A stretch of DNA of 64,000 nt from Siphonodentalium dalli (Eukaryota; Mollusca; Scaphopoda; Gadilida; Siphonodentaliidae): positions 268,949,426 to 269,013,425 of the forward strand of contig CP136063.1 of the NCBI GenBank assembly GCA_032622095.1, given 5' to 3'. Below are positions 42,859-57,900 of the stretch, in pieces (position 1 is the first letter of the stretch; each line of letters opens with the position of its first letter). The notes under the pieces were generated by a model. The model saw nothing but the letters and a program-made list of their open reading frames with translations, had not been told where the DNA came from and searched no databases. The position numbers and the translations under genes were made by a program.

Positions 42859-45800
42859 ATCACCATTTCTACCCGCCTTACAGAAAACCCGGACCAGTTG
42901 ATCGTCGGTTGACCACCCACGGATATCCTGGGGGATGGCAAATAAGAAATCGACCAATTTTGAAGGAAATTTCGTATAGTTTGAACATTTAGTGGCACAA
43001 GCTGTCGCTATTTGGCCACATAATCACAATTTCTACCCGCCTTACAGAAAACCCGGACCAGTTGACGGTCGGTTCACCACCCACGGATATCCTGGGGGGA
43101 TGGCAAATAAGAAATCGACCAATTTTGAAGGAAATTTCGTATAGTTTGAACATTTAGTGGCACAAGCTGTCGCTATATGGCCACATAATCACTATTTCTA
43201 CCCGTCTTACAGAAAATCCGGACCAGTTGACCGTCGGTTGACCACCCACGGATATCCTGGGGGGATGGCAAATAAGAAATCGACCAATTTTGAAAGAAAT
43301 TTCGTATAGTTTGAACATTTAGTGGCACAAGCTGTCGCTATATGGCCACATAATCACCATTTCTACCCGTCTTACAGAAAATCCGGACCAGTTGACCGTC
43401 GGTTGACCACCCACGGATATCCTGGGGGGATGGCAAATAAGAAATCGACCAATTTTGAAAGAAATTTCGTATAGTTTGAACATTTAGTGGCACAAGCTGT
43501 CGCTATATGGCCACATAATCACCATTTCTACCCGTCTTACAGAAAATCCGGACCAGTTGACCGTCGGTTGACCACCCACGGATATCCTGGGGGGATGGCA
43601 AATAAGAAATCGACCAATTTTGAAAGAAATTTCGTATAGTTTGAACATTTAGTGGCACAAGCTGTCGCTATATGGCCACATAATCACAATTTCAACCCGC
43701 CTTACAGAAAACGCGGACCAGTTGACCGTCGGTTGACCACCCACGGATATCCTGGGGGGATGGCAAATAAGAAATCGACAAATTTTGAAGGAAATTTCGT
43801 ATAGTTTGAACATTTAGTGGCACAAGCTGTCGCTATATGGCCACATAATCACAATTTCTACCCGCCTTACAGAAAACCCGGACCAGTTGACGGTCGGTTG
43901 ACCACCCACGGATATCCTGGGGGGATGGCAAATAAGAAATCGACCAATTTTGAAGGAAATTTCGTATAGTTTGAACATTTAGTGGCACAAGCTGTCGCTA
44001 TGTGGCCGCATAATCACAATTTCTTCCCGCCTTACAGAAAATCCGGACCAGTTGACCGTCGGTTGACCACCCACGGATATCCTGGGGGGATGGCAAATAA
44101 GAAATCGACCAATTTTGAAGGAAATTTCGTATAGTTTGAACATTTAGTGGCACAAGCTGTCGCTATATGGCCACATAATCACCATTTCTACCCGCCTTAC
44201 AGAAAACCAGGACCAGTTGACCGTCGGATGACCAGCCACGGATACCCTGGGGGGATGGCAAATAAGAAATCGACCAATTTTGAAGGAAATTTCGTATAGT
44301 TTGAACATTTAGTTGCACAATCTGTCGCTATATGGCCACATAATCACCATTTCTACCCGCCTTACAGAAAACCCGGACCAGTTGACCGTCGGTTGACCAC
44401 CCACGGATATCCTAAGGGATGGCAAATAAGAAATCGACAAATTTTGAAGGAAATTTCGTATAGTTTGAACATTTAGTGGCACAATCTGTCGCTATATGGC
44501 CACATAATCACAATTTCTACCCGCCTTACAGAAAACCCGGACCAGTTGACCGTCGGTTGACCACCCACGGATATCCTGGGGGATGGCAAATAAGAAATCG
44601 ACCAATTTTGAAGGAAATTTCGTATAGTTTGAACATTTAGTGGCACAAGCTGTCTCTATATGGCCACATAATCACCATTTCTACCCGCCTTACCGCAAAA
44701 TCCGGACCAGTTGACCGTCGGTTGACCACCCACGGATATCCTGGGGGGATGGCAAATAAGAAATCGACCAATTTTGAAGGAAATTCCTATAGTTTGAACA
44801 TTTAGTGGCACAAGCTGTCGCTATATGGCCACATAATCACCATTTCTACCCGCCTTACAGAAAACCCGGACCAGTTGGCGGTCGGTTGACCACCCACGGA
44901 TATCCTGGGGGGATGGCAATTAAGAAATCGACCAATTTTGAAGGAAATTTCGTATAGTTTGAACATTTAGTGGCACAGGCTGTCGCTATTTGGCCACATA
45001 ATCACCATTTCTAGCCGCCTTACCGAAAAATCCGGACCAGTTGACCGTCGGTTGACCACCCACGGATATCCTGGGGGGATGGCAAATAAGAAATCGACAA
45101 ATTTTGAAGGAAATTTCGTATATTTTGAATATTTAGTGGCACAAGCTGTCGCTATATGGCCACATAATCACCATTTCTACCCGCCTTACAGAAAACCCGG
45201 ACCAGTTGACCGTCGGTTGATCACCCACGGATATCCTAAGAGATGGCAAATAAGAAATCGACAAATTTTGAAGGAAATTTCGTATAGTTTGAACATTTAG
45301 TGGCACAATCTGTCGCTATATGGCCACATAATCACCATTTCTACCCGCCTTACAGAAAACCCGGACCAGTTGACCGCCGGTTGACCACCCACGGATATCC
45401 TGGGGGATGGCAAATAAGAAATCGACCAATTTTGAAGGAAATTTCGTATAGTTTGAACATTTAGTGGCACAAGCTGTCGCTATATGGCCACATAATCACC
45501 ATTTCTACCCGCCTTACCGAAAAATCCGGACCAGTTGACCGTCGGTTGACCACCCACGGATATCCTGGGGGGATGGCAAATAAGAAATCGACCAATTTTG
45601 AAGGAAATTCCTATAGTTTGAACATTTAATGGCACAAGCTGTCGCTATATGGCCACATAATCACCATTTCTACCCGCCTTACAGAAAACCCGGACCAGTT
45701 GACGGTCGGTTGACCACCCACGGATATCCTGGGGGATGGCAAATAAGAAATCGACAAATTTTGAAGGAAATTTCGTATAGTTTGAACATTTAGTGGCACA

Positions 45801-48800
45801 AGCTGTCGCTATATGGCCGCATAATCACAATTTCTACCCGCCTTACAGAAAACCCGGACCAGTTGACGGTCGGTTGACCACCCACGGATATCCTGGGGGG
45901 ATGGCAAATAAGGAATCGACCAATTTTGAAGGAAATTTCGTATAGTTTGAACATTTAGTGGCACAAGCTGTCGCTATATGGCCACATAATCACAATTTCT
46001 TCCCGACTTACAGAAAATCCGGACCAGTTGACCGTCGGCTGACCACCCACGGATATCCTGGGGGGATGGCAAATAAGAAATCGACCAATTTTGAAGGAAA
46101 TTTTGTATTGTTTGAACATTTAGTGGCACAAGCTGTCGCTATATGGCCACATAATCACCATTTCTACCCGTCTTACAGAAAATCCGGACCAGTTGACCGT
46201 CGGTTGACCACCCACGGATATCCTGGGGGGATGGCAAATAAGAAATCGACCAATTTTGAAAGAAATTTCGTATAGTTTGAACATTTAGTGGCACAAGCTG
46301 TCGCTATATGGCCACATAATCACCATTTCTACCCGTCTTACAGAAAATCCGGACCAGTTGACCGTCGGTTGACCACCCACGGATATCCTGGGGGGATGGC
46401 AAATAAGAAATCGACCAATTTTGAAAGAAATTTCGTATAGTTTGAACATTTAGTGGCACAAGCTGTCGCTATATGGCCACATAATCACCATTTCTACCCG
46501 CCTTACAGAAAATCCGGACCAGTTGACGGTCGGTTGACCACCCACGGATATCCTAAGGGATGGCAAATAAGAAATCGACAAATTTTGAAGGAAATTTCGT
46601 ATAGTTTGAACATTTAGTGGCACAATCTGTCGCTATATGGCCACATAATCACCATTTCTACCCGCCTTACAGAAAATCCGGACCAGTTGACCGTCGGTTG
46701 ACCACCCACGGATATCCTGGGGGATGGCAAATAAGAAATCGACCAATTTTGAAGGAAATTTCGTATAGTTTGAACATTTAGTGGCACAAGCTGTCGCTAT
46801 ATGGCCACATAATCACAATTTCTACCCGCCTTACAGAAAACCCGGACCAGTTGACGGTCGGTTCACCACCCACGGATATCCTGGGGGGATGGCAAATAAG
46901 AAATCGACCAATTTTGAAGGAAATTTCGTATAGTTTGAACATTTAGTGGCACAAGCTGTCGCTATATGGCCACATAATCACTATTTCTACCCGTCTTACA
47001 GAAAATCCGGACCAGTTGACCGTCGGTTGACCACCCACGGATATCCTGGGGGGATGGCAAATAAGAAATCGACCAATTTTGAAAGAAATTTCGTATAGTT
47101 TGAACATTTAGTGGCACAAGCTGTCGCTATATGGCCACATAATCACCATTTCTACCCGTCTTACAGAAAATCCGGACCAGTTGACCGTCGGTTGACCACC
47201 CACGGATATCCTGGGGGGATGGCAAATAAGAAATCGACCAATTTTGAAAGAAATTTCGTATAGTTTGAACATTTAGTGGCACAAGCTGTCGCTATATGGC
47301 CACATAATCACCATTTCTACCCGTCTTACAGAAAATCCGGACCAGTTGACCGTCGGTTGACCACCCACGGATATCCTGGGGGGATGGCAAATAAGAAATC
47401 GACCAATTTTGAAAGAAATTTCGTATAGTTTGAACATTTAGTGGCACAAGCTGTCGCTATATGGCCACATAATCACAATTTCTACCCGCCTTACAGAAAA
47501 CGCGGACCAGTTGACCGTCGGTTGACCACCCACGGATATCCTGGGGGGATGGCAAATAAGAAATCGACAAATTTTGAAGGAAATTTCGTATAGTTTGAAC
47601 ATTTAGTGGCACAAGCTGTCGCTATATGGCCACATAATCACAATTTCTACCCGCCTTACAGAAAACCCGGACCAGTTGACGGTCGGTTGACCACCCACGG
47701 ATATCCTGGGGGGATGGCAAATAAGAAATCGACCAATTTTGAAGGAAATTTCGTATAGTTTGAACATTTAGTGGCACAAGCTGTCGCTATGTGGCCGCAT
47801 AATCACAATTTCTTCCCGCCTTACAGAAAATCCGGACCAGTTGACCGTCGGTTGACCACCCACGGATATCCTGGGGGGATGGCAAATAAGAAATCGACCA
47901 ATTTTGAAGGAAATTTCGTATAGTTTGATCATTTAGTGGCACAAGCTGTCGCTATATGGCCACATAATCACCATTTCTACCCGCCTTTCAGAAAACCAGG
48001 ACCAGTTGACCGTCGGATGACCAGCCACGGATACCCTGGGGGGATGGCAAATAAGAAATCGACCAATTTTGAAAGAAATTTCATATAGTTTGAACATTTA
48101 GTGGCACAAGCTGTCGCTATATGGCCACATAATCACCATTTCTACCCGCCTTACAGAAAATCCGGACCAGTTGACGGTCGGTTGACCACCCACGGATATC
48201 CTAAGGGATGGCAAATAAGAAATCGACAAATTTTGAAGGAAATTTCGTATAGTTTGAACATTTAGTGGTACAATCTGTCGCTATATGGCCACATAATCAC
48301 CATTTCTACCCGCCTTACAGAAAACCCGGACCAGTTGACCGTCGGTTGACCACCCACGGATATCCTGGGGGATGGCAAATAAGAAATCGACCAATTTTGA
48401 AGGAAATTTCGTATAGTTTGAACATTTAGTGGCACAAGCTGTCGCTATATGGCCACAAAATCACAATTTCTACCCGCCTTACAGAAAACCCGGACCAGTT
48501 GACGGTCGGTTCACCACCCACGGATATCCTGGGGGGATGGCAAATAAGAAATCGACCAATTTTGAAGGAAATTTCGTATAGTTTGAACATTTAGTGGCAC
48601 AAGCTGTCGCTATATGGCCACATAATCACTATTTCTACCCGTCTTACAGAAAATCCGGACCAGTTGACCGTCGGTTGACCACCCACGGATATCCTGGGGG
48701 GATGGCAAATAAGAAATCGACCAATTTTGAAAGAAATTTCGTATAGTTTGAACATTTAGTGGCACAAGCTGTCGCTATATGGCCACATAATCACCATTTC

Positions 48801-51800
48801 TACCCGCCTTACAGAAAACCCGGACCAGTTGACGGTCGGTTGACCACCCACGGATATCCTGGGGGATGGCAAATAAGAAATCGACAAATTTTGAAGGAAA
48901 TTTCGTATAGTTTGAACATTTAGTGGCACAAGCTGTCGCTATATGGCCGCATAATCACAATTTCTACCCGCCTTACAGAAAACCCGGACCAGTTGACGGT
49001 CGGTTGACCACCCACGGATATCCTGGGGGGGGTGGCAAATAAGGAATCGACCAATTTTGAAGGAAATTTCGTATAGTTTGAACATTTAGTGGCACAAGCT
49101 GTCGCTATATGGCCACATAATCACAATTTCTTCCCGACTTACAGAAAATCCGGACCAGTTGACCGTCGGCTGACCACCCACGGATATCCTGGGGGGATGG
49201 CAAATAAGAAATCGACCAATTTTGAAGGAAATTTCGTATTGTTTGAACATTTAGTGGCACAAGCTGTCGCTATATGGCCACATAATCACCATTTCTACCC
49301 GTCTTACAGAAAATCCGGACCAGTTGACCGTCGGTTGACCACCCACGGATATCCTGGGGGGATGGCAAATAAGAAATCGACCAATTTTGAAAGAAATTTC
49401 GTATAGTTTGAACATTTAGTGGCACAAGCTGTCGCTATATGGCCACATAATCACCATTTCTACCCGTCTTACAGAAAATCCGGACCAGTTGACCGTCGGT
49501 TGACCACCCACGGATATCCTGGGGGGATGGCAAATAAGAAATCAACCAATTTTGAAAGAAATTTCGTATAGTTTGAACATTTAGTGGCACAAGCTGTCGC
49601 TATATGGCCACATAATCACCATTTCTACCCGCCTTACAGAAAATCCGGACCAGTTGACGGTCGGTTGACCACCCACGGATATCCTAAGGGATGGCAAATA
49701 ATAAATCGACAAATTTTGAAGGAAATTTCGTATAGTTTGAACATTTAGTGGCACAATCTGTCGCTATATGGCCACATAATCACCATTTCTACCCGCCTTA
49801 CAGAAAACCCGGACCAGTTGACCGTCGGTTGACCACCCACGGATATCCTGGGGGATGGCAAATAAGAAATCGACCAATTTTGAAGGAAATTTCGTATAGT
49901 TTGAACATTTAGTGGCACAAGCTGTCGCTATATGGCCACATAATCACAATTTCTACCCGCCTTACAGAAAACCCGGACCAGTTGACGGTCGGTTCACCAC
50001 CCACGGATATCCTGGGGGGATGGCAAATAAGAAATCGACCAATTTTGAAGGAAATTTCGTATAGTTTGAACATTTAGTGGCACAAGCTGTCGCTATATGG
50101 CCACATAATCACTATTTCTACCCGTCTTACAGAAAATCCGGACCAGTTGACCGTCGGTTGACCACCCACGGATATCCTGGGGGGATGGCAAATAAGAAAT
50201 CGACCAATTTTGAAAGAAATTTCGTATAGTTTGAACATTTAGTGGCACAAGCTGTCGCTATATGGCCACATAATCACCATTTCTACCCGTCTTACAGAAA
50301 ATCCGGACCAGTTGACCGTCGGTTGACCACCCACGGATATCCTGGGGGGATGGCAAATAAGAAATCGACCAATTTTGAAAGAAATTTCGTATAGTTTGAA
50401 CATTTAGTGGCACAAGCTGTCGCTATATGGCCACATAATCACCATTTCTACCCGTCTTACAGAAAATCCGGACCAGTTGACCGTCGGTTGACCACCCACG
50501 GATATCCTGGGGGGGATGGCAAATAAGAAATCGACCAATTTTGAAAGAAATTTCGTATAGTTTGAACATTTAGTGGCACAAGCTGTCGCTATATGGCCAC
50601 ATAATCACAATTTCTACCCGCCTTACAGAAAACGCGGACCAGTTGACCGTCGGTTGACCACCCACGGATATCCTGGGGGGATGGCAAATAAGAAATCGAC
50701 AAATTTTGAAGGAAATTTCGTATAGTTTGAACATTTAGTGGCACAAGCTGTCGCTATATGGCCACATAATCACAATTTCTACCCGCCTTACAGAAAACCC
50801 GGACCAGTTGACGGTCGGTTGACCACCCACGGATATCCTGGGGGGATGGCAAATAAGAAATCGACCAATTTTGAAGGAAATTTCGTATAGTTTGAACATT
50901 TAGTGGCACAAGCTGTCGCTATGTGGCCGCATAATCACAATTTCTTCCCGCCTTACAGAAAATCCGGACCAGTTGACCGTCGGTTGACCACCCACGGATA
51001 TCCTGGGGGGATGGCAAATAAGAAATCGACCAATTTTGAAGGAAATTTCGTATAGTTTGAACATTTAGTGGCACAAGCTGTCGCTATATGGCCACATAAT
51101 CACCATTTCTACCCGCCTTACAGAAAACCAGGACCAGTTGACCGTCGGATGACCAGCCACGGATACCCTGGGGGGATGGCAAATAAGAAATCGACCAATT
51201 TTGAAAGAAATTTCGTATAGTTTGAACATTTAGTGGCACAAGCTGTCGCTATATGGCCACATAATCACCATTTCTACCCGCCTTAAAGAAAATCCGGACC
51301 AGTTGACGGTCGGTTGACCACCCACGGATATCCTAAGGGATGGCAAATAAGAAATCGACAAATTTTGAAGGAAATTTCGTATAGTTTGAACATTTAGTGG
51401 TACAATCTGTCGCTATATGGCCACATAATCACCATTTCTACCCGCCTTACAGAAAACCCGGACCAGTTGACCGTCGGTTGACCACCCACGGATATCCTGG
51501 GGGATGGCAAATAAGAAATCGACCAATTTTGAAGGAAATTTCGTATAGTTTGAACATTTAGTGGCACAAGCTGTCGCTATATGGCCACATAATCACAATT
51601 TCTACCCGCCTTACAGAAAACCCGGACCAGTTGACGGTCGGTTCACCACCCACGGATATCCTGGGGGGATGGCAAATAAGAAATCGACCAATTTTGAAGG
51701 AAATTTCGTATAGTTTGAACATTTAGTGGCACAAGCTGTCGCTATATGGCCACATAATCACTATTTCTACCCGTCTTACAGAAAATCCGGACCAGTTGAC

Positions 51801-51999
51801 CGTCGGTTGACCACCCACGGATATCCTGGGGGGATGGCAAATAAGAAATCGACCAATTTTGAAAGAAATTTCGTATAGTTTGAACATTTAGTGGCACAAG
51901 CTGTCGCTATATGGCCACATAATCACCATTTCTACCCGTCTTACAGAAAATCCGGACCAGTTGACCGTCGGTTGACCACCCACGGATATCCTGGGGGGA

Positions 52000-54900
52000 T
52001 GGCAAATAAGAAATCGACCAATTTTGAAAGAAATTTCGTATAGTTTGAACATTTAGTGGCACAAGCTGTCGCTATATGGCCACATAATCACCATTTCTAC
52101 CCGTCTTACAGAAAATCCGGACCAGTTGACCGTCGGTTGACCACCCACGGATATCCTGGGGGGATGGCAAATAAGAAATCGACCAATTTTGAAAGAAATT
52201 TCGTATAGTTTGAACATTTAGTGGCACATGCTGTCGCTATATGGCCACATAATCACAATTTCTACCCGCCTTACAGAAAACGCGGACCAGTTGACCGTCG
52301 GTTGACCACCCACGGATATCCTGGTGGGATGGCAAATAAGAAATCGACAAATTTTGAAGGAAATTTCGTATAGTTTGAACATTTAGTGGCACAAGCTGTC
52401 GCTATATGGCCACATAATCACAATTTCTACCCGCCTTACAGAAAACCCGGACCAGTTGACGGTCGGTTGACCACCCACGGATATCCTGGGGGGATGGCAA
52501 ATAAGAAATCGACCAATTTTGAAGGAAATTTCGTATAGTTTGAACATTTAGTGGCACAAGCTGTCGCTATGTGGCCGCATAATCACAATTTCTTCCCGCC
52601 TTACAGAAAATCCGGACCAGTTGACCGTCGGTTGACCACCCACGGATATCCTGGGGGGATGGCAAATAAGAAATCGACCAATTTTGAAGGAAATTTCGTA
52701 TAGTTTGAACATTTAGTGGCACAAGCTGTCGCTATATGGCCACATAATCACCATTACTACCCGCCTTACAGAAAACCAGGACCAGTTGACCGTCGGATGA
52801 CCAGCCACGGATACCCTGGGGGGATGGCAAATAAGAAATCGACCAATTTTGAAGGAAATTTCGTATAGTTTGAACATTTAGTTGCACAATCTGTCGCTAT
52901 ATGGCCACATAATCACCATTTCTACCCGCCTTACAGAAAACCCGGACCAGTTGACCGTCGGTTGACCACCCACGGATATCCTAAGGGATGGCAAATAAGA
53001 AATCGACAAATTTTGAAGGAAATTTCGTATAGTTTGAACATTTAGTGGCACAATCTGTCGCTATATGGCCACATAATCACCATTTCTACCCGCCTTACAG
53101 AAAACCCGGACCAGTTGACCGTCGGTTGACCACCCACGGATATCCTGGGGGATGGCAAATAAGAAATCGACCAATTTTGAAGGAAATTTCGTATAGTTTG
53201 AACATTTAGTGGCACAAGCTGTCTCTATATGGCCACATAATCACCATTTCTACCCGCCTTACCGCAAAATCCGGACCAGTTGACCGTCGGTTGACCACCC
53301 ACGGATATCCTGGGGGGATGGCAAATAAGAAATCGACCAATTTTGAAGGAAATTCCTATAGTTTGAACATTTAGTGGCACAAGCTGTCGCTATATGGCCA
53401 CATAATCACCATTTCTACCCGCCTTACAGAAAACCCGGACCAGTTGGCGGTCGGTTGACCACCCACGGATATCCTGGGGGGATGGCAATTAAGAAATCGA
53501 CCAATTTTGAAGGAAATTTCGTATAGTTTGAACATTTAGTGGCACAGGCTGTCGCTATATGGCCACATAATCACCATTTCTAGCCGCCTTACCGAAAAAT
53601 CCGGACCAGTTGACCGTCGGTTGACCACCCACTGATATCCTGGGGGGATGGCAAATAAGAAATCGACAAATTTTGAAGGAAATTTCGTATATTTTGAATA
53701 TTTAGTGGCACAAGCTGTCGCTATATGGCCACATAATCACCATTTCTACCCGCCTTACAGAAAACCCGGACCAGTTGACCGTCGGTTGATCACCCACGGA
53801 TATCCTAAGAGATGGCAAATAAGAAATCGACAAATTTTGAAGGAAATTTCGTATAGTTTGAACATTTAGTGGCACAATCTGTCGCTATATGGCCACATAA
53901 TCACCATTTCTACCCGCCTTACAGAAAACCCGGACCAGTTGACCGCCGGTTGACCACCCACGGCTATCCTGGGGGATGGCAAATAAGAAATCGACCAATT
54001 TTGAAGGAAATTTCGTATAGTTTGAACATTTAGTGGCACAAGCTGTCGCTATATGGCCACATAATCAGCATTTCTACCCGCCTTACCGAAAAATCCGGAC
54101 CAGTTGACCGTCGGTTGACCACCCACGGATATCCTGGGGGGATGGCAAATAAGAAATCGACCAATTTTGAAGGAAATTCCTATAGTTTGAACATTTAATG
54201 GCACAAGCTGTCGCTATATGGCCACATAATCACCATTTCTACCCGCCTTACAGAAAACCCGGACCAGTTGACGGTCGGTTGACCACCCACGGATATCCTG
54301 GGGGATGGCAAATAAGAAATCGAAAAATTTTGAAGGAAATTTCGTATAGTTTGAACATTTAGTGGCACAAGCTGTCGCTATATGGCCGCATAATCACAAT
54401 TTCTACCCGCCTTACAAAAAACCCCGGACCAGTTGACGGTCGGTTGACCACCCACGGATATCCTGGGGGGATGGCAAATAAGGAATCGACCAATTTTGAA
54501 GGAAATTTCGTATAGTTTGAACATTTAGTGGCACAAGCTGTCGCTATATGGCCACATAATCACAATTTCTTCCCGAATTACAGAAAATCCGGACCAGTTG
54601 ACCGTCGGTTGACCACCCACGGATATCCTGGGGGGGATGGCAATTAAGAAATCGACCAATTTTGAAGGAAATTTCGTATAGTTTGAACATTTAGTGGCAC
54701 AAGCTGTCGCTATATGGCCACATAATCACCATTTCTACCCGCCTTACAGAAAATTCGGACCAGTTGACCGTCGGCTGACCACCCACGGATATCCTGGGTG
54801 ATGGCAAATAAGAAATCGACCAATTTTGAAGGAAATTTCGTATAGTTTGAACATATAGTGGCACAAGCTGTCGCTATATGGCCACATAATCACCATTTCT

Positions 54901-57900
54901 ACCCGTCTTACAGAAAATCCGGACCAGTTGACCGTCGGTTGACCACCCACGGATATCCTGGGGGGATGGCAAATAAGAAATCGACCAATTTTGAAGGAAA
55001 TTTCGTATAGTTTGAACATTTAGTGGCACAAGCTGTCGCTATATGGCCACATAATCACAATTTCTACCCGCCTTACAGAAAACCCGGACCAGTTGACGGT
55101 CGGTTGACCACCACGGATATCCTGGGGGGATGGCAAATAAGAAATCGACCAATTTTGAAGGAAATTTCGTATAGTTTGAACATTTAGTGGCACAGGCTGT
55201 CGCTATATGGCCACATAATCACCATTTCTACCCGCCTTACAGAAAACGCGGACCAGTTGACCGTCGGTTGACCACCCACGGATATCCTGGGGGGGATGGC
55301 AAATAAGAAATCGACAAATTTTGAAGGAAATTTCGTATAGTTTGAACATTTAGTGGCACAAGCTGTCGCTATATGGCCACATAATCACAATTTCTACCCG
55401 CCTTACAGAAAACCCCGACCAGTTGACCACCCACGGATATCCTGGGGGGATGGCAAATAAGAAATCGACCAATTTTGAAGGAAATTTCGTATAGTTTGAA
55501 CATTTAGTGGCACAATCTGTCGCTATATGGCCACATAATCACCATTTCTACCCGTCTTACAGAAAATCCGGACCAGTTGACCGTCGGTTGACCACCCACG
55601 GATATCCTGGGGGGGATGGCAAATAAGAAATCGACCAATTTTGAAAGAAATTTCGTATAGTTTGAACATTTAGTGGCACAAGCTGTCGCTATATGGCCAC
55701 ATAATCACCATTTCTACCCGTCTTACAGAAAATCCGGACCAGTTGACCGTCGGTTGACCACCCACGGATATCCTGGGGGGATGGCAAATAAGAAATCGAC
55801 CAATTTTGAAAGAAATTTCGTATAGTTTGAACATTTAGTGGCACATGCTGTCGCTATATGGCCACATAATCACAATTTCTACCCGCCTTACAGAAAACGC
55901 GGACCAGTTGACCGTCGGTTGACCACCCACGGATATCCTGGTGGGATGGCAAATAAGAAATCGACAAATTTTGAAGGAAATTTCGTATAGTTTGAACATT
56001 TAGTGGCACAAGCTGTCGCTATATGGCCACATAATCACAATTTCTACCCGCCTTACAGAAAACCCGGACCAGTTGACGGTCGGTTGACCACCCACGGATA
56101 TCCTGGGGGGATGGCAAATAAGAAATCGACCAATTTTGAAGGAAATTTCGTATAGTTTGAACATTTAGTGGCACAAGCTGTCGCTATGTGGCCGCATAAT
56201 CACAATTTCTTCCCGCCTTACAGAAAATCCGGACCAGTTGACCGTCGGTTGACCACCCACGGATATCCTGGGGGGATGGCAAATAAGAAATCGACCAATT
56301 TTGAAGGAAATTTCGTATAGTTTGAACATTTAGTGGCACAAGCTGTCGCTATATGGCCACATAATCACCATTACTACCCGCCTTACAGAAAACCAGGACC
56401 AGTTGACCGTCGGATGACCAGCCACGGATACCCTGGGGGGATGGCAAATAAGAAATCGACCAATTTTGAAGGAAATTTCGTATAGTTTGAACATTTAGTT
56501 GCACAATCTGTCGCTATATGGCCACATAATCACCATTTCTACCCGCCTTACAGAAAACCCGGACCAGTTGACCGTCGGTTGACCACCCACGGATATCCTA
56601 AGGGATGGCAAATAAGAAATCGACAAATTTTGAAGGAAATTTCGTATAGTTTGAACATTTAGTGGCACAATCTGTCGCTATATGGCCACATAATCACCAT
56701 TTCTACCCGCCTTACAGAAAACCCGGACCAGTTGACCGTCGGTTGACCACCCACGGATATCCTGGGGGATGGCAAATAAGAAATCGACCAATTTTGAAGG
56801 AAATTTCGTATAGTTTGAACATTTAGTGGCACAAGCTGTCTCTATATGGCCACATAATCACCATTTCTACCCGCCTTACCGCAAAATCCGGACCAGTTGA
56901 CCGTCGGTTGACCACCCACGGATATCCTGGGGGGGATGGCAAATAAGAAATCGACCAATTTTGAAGGAAATTCCTATAGTTTGAACATTTAGTGGCACAA
57001 GCTGTCGCTATATGGCCACATAATCACCATTTCTACCCGCCTTACAGAAAACCCGGACCAGTTGGCGGTCGGTTGACCACCCACGGATATCCTGGGGGGA
57101 TGGCAATTAAGAAATCGACCAATTTTGAAGGAAATTTCGTATAGTTTGAACATTTAGTGGCACAGGCTGTCGCTATATGGCCACATAATCACCATTTCTA
57201 GCCGCCTTACCGAAAAAATCCGGACCAGTTGACCGTCGGTTGACCACCCACTGATATCCTGGGGGGATGGCAAATAAGAAATCGACAAATTTTGAAGGAA
57301 ATTTCGTATATTTTGAATATTTAGTGGCACAAGCTGTCGCTATATGGCCACATAATCACCATTTCTACCCGCCTTACAGAAAACCCGGACCAGTTGACCG
57401 TCGGTTGATCACCCACGGATATCCTAAGAGATGGCAAATAAGAAATCGACAAATTTTGAAGGAAATTTCGTATAGTTTGAACATTTAGTGGCACAATCTG
57501 TCGCTATATGGCCACATAATCACCATTTCTACCCGCCTTACAGAAAACCCGGACCAGTTGACCGTCGGTTGACCACCCACGGCTATCCTGGGGGATGGCA
57601 AATAAGAAATCGACCAATTTTGAAGGAAATTTCGTATAGTTTGAACATTTAGTGGCACAAGCTGTCGCTATATGGCCACATAATCAGCATTTCTACCCGC
57701 CTTACCGAAAAATCCGGACCAGTTGACCGTCGGTTGACCACCCACGGATATCCTGGGGGGATGGCAAATAAGAAATCGACCAATTTTGAAGGAAATTCCT
57801 ATAGTTTGAACATTTAATGGCACAAGCTGTCGCTATATGGCCACATAATCACCATTTCTACCCGCCTTACAGAAAACCCGGACCAGTTGACGGTCGGTTG

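Larger units (their letters stand above)
35995..56413 (+). repeat. Large-scale right-domain repeat: 50-, 52- and 22-unit steps
   Basis: The unit reading GGATGACCAGCCACGG followed by ATACCC occurs near 35,995, 44,228, 48,015, 51,146, 52,796 and 56,413. A unit with CTAGCCGCC instead of CTACCCGCC follows near 36,776, 45,010, 53,579 and 57,197. The steps 36.0 to 44.2 (8.23 kb), 44.2 to 52.8 (8.57 kb) and 52.8 to 56.4 kb (3.62 kb) each bring back the same run of neighbouring variants, so the right domain is built of three to four versions of one long segment that differ by inserted or missing blocks. Within it GGTTCACC marks steps of 15, 12, 23, 10, 9 and 10 units between 38,628 and 51,644. Confidence 0.7.
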
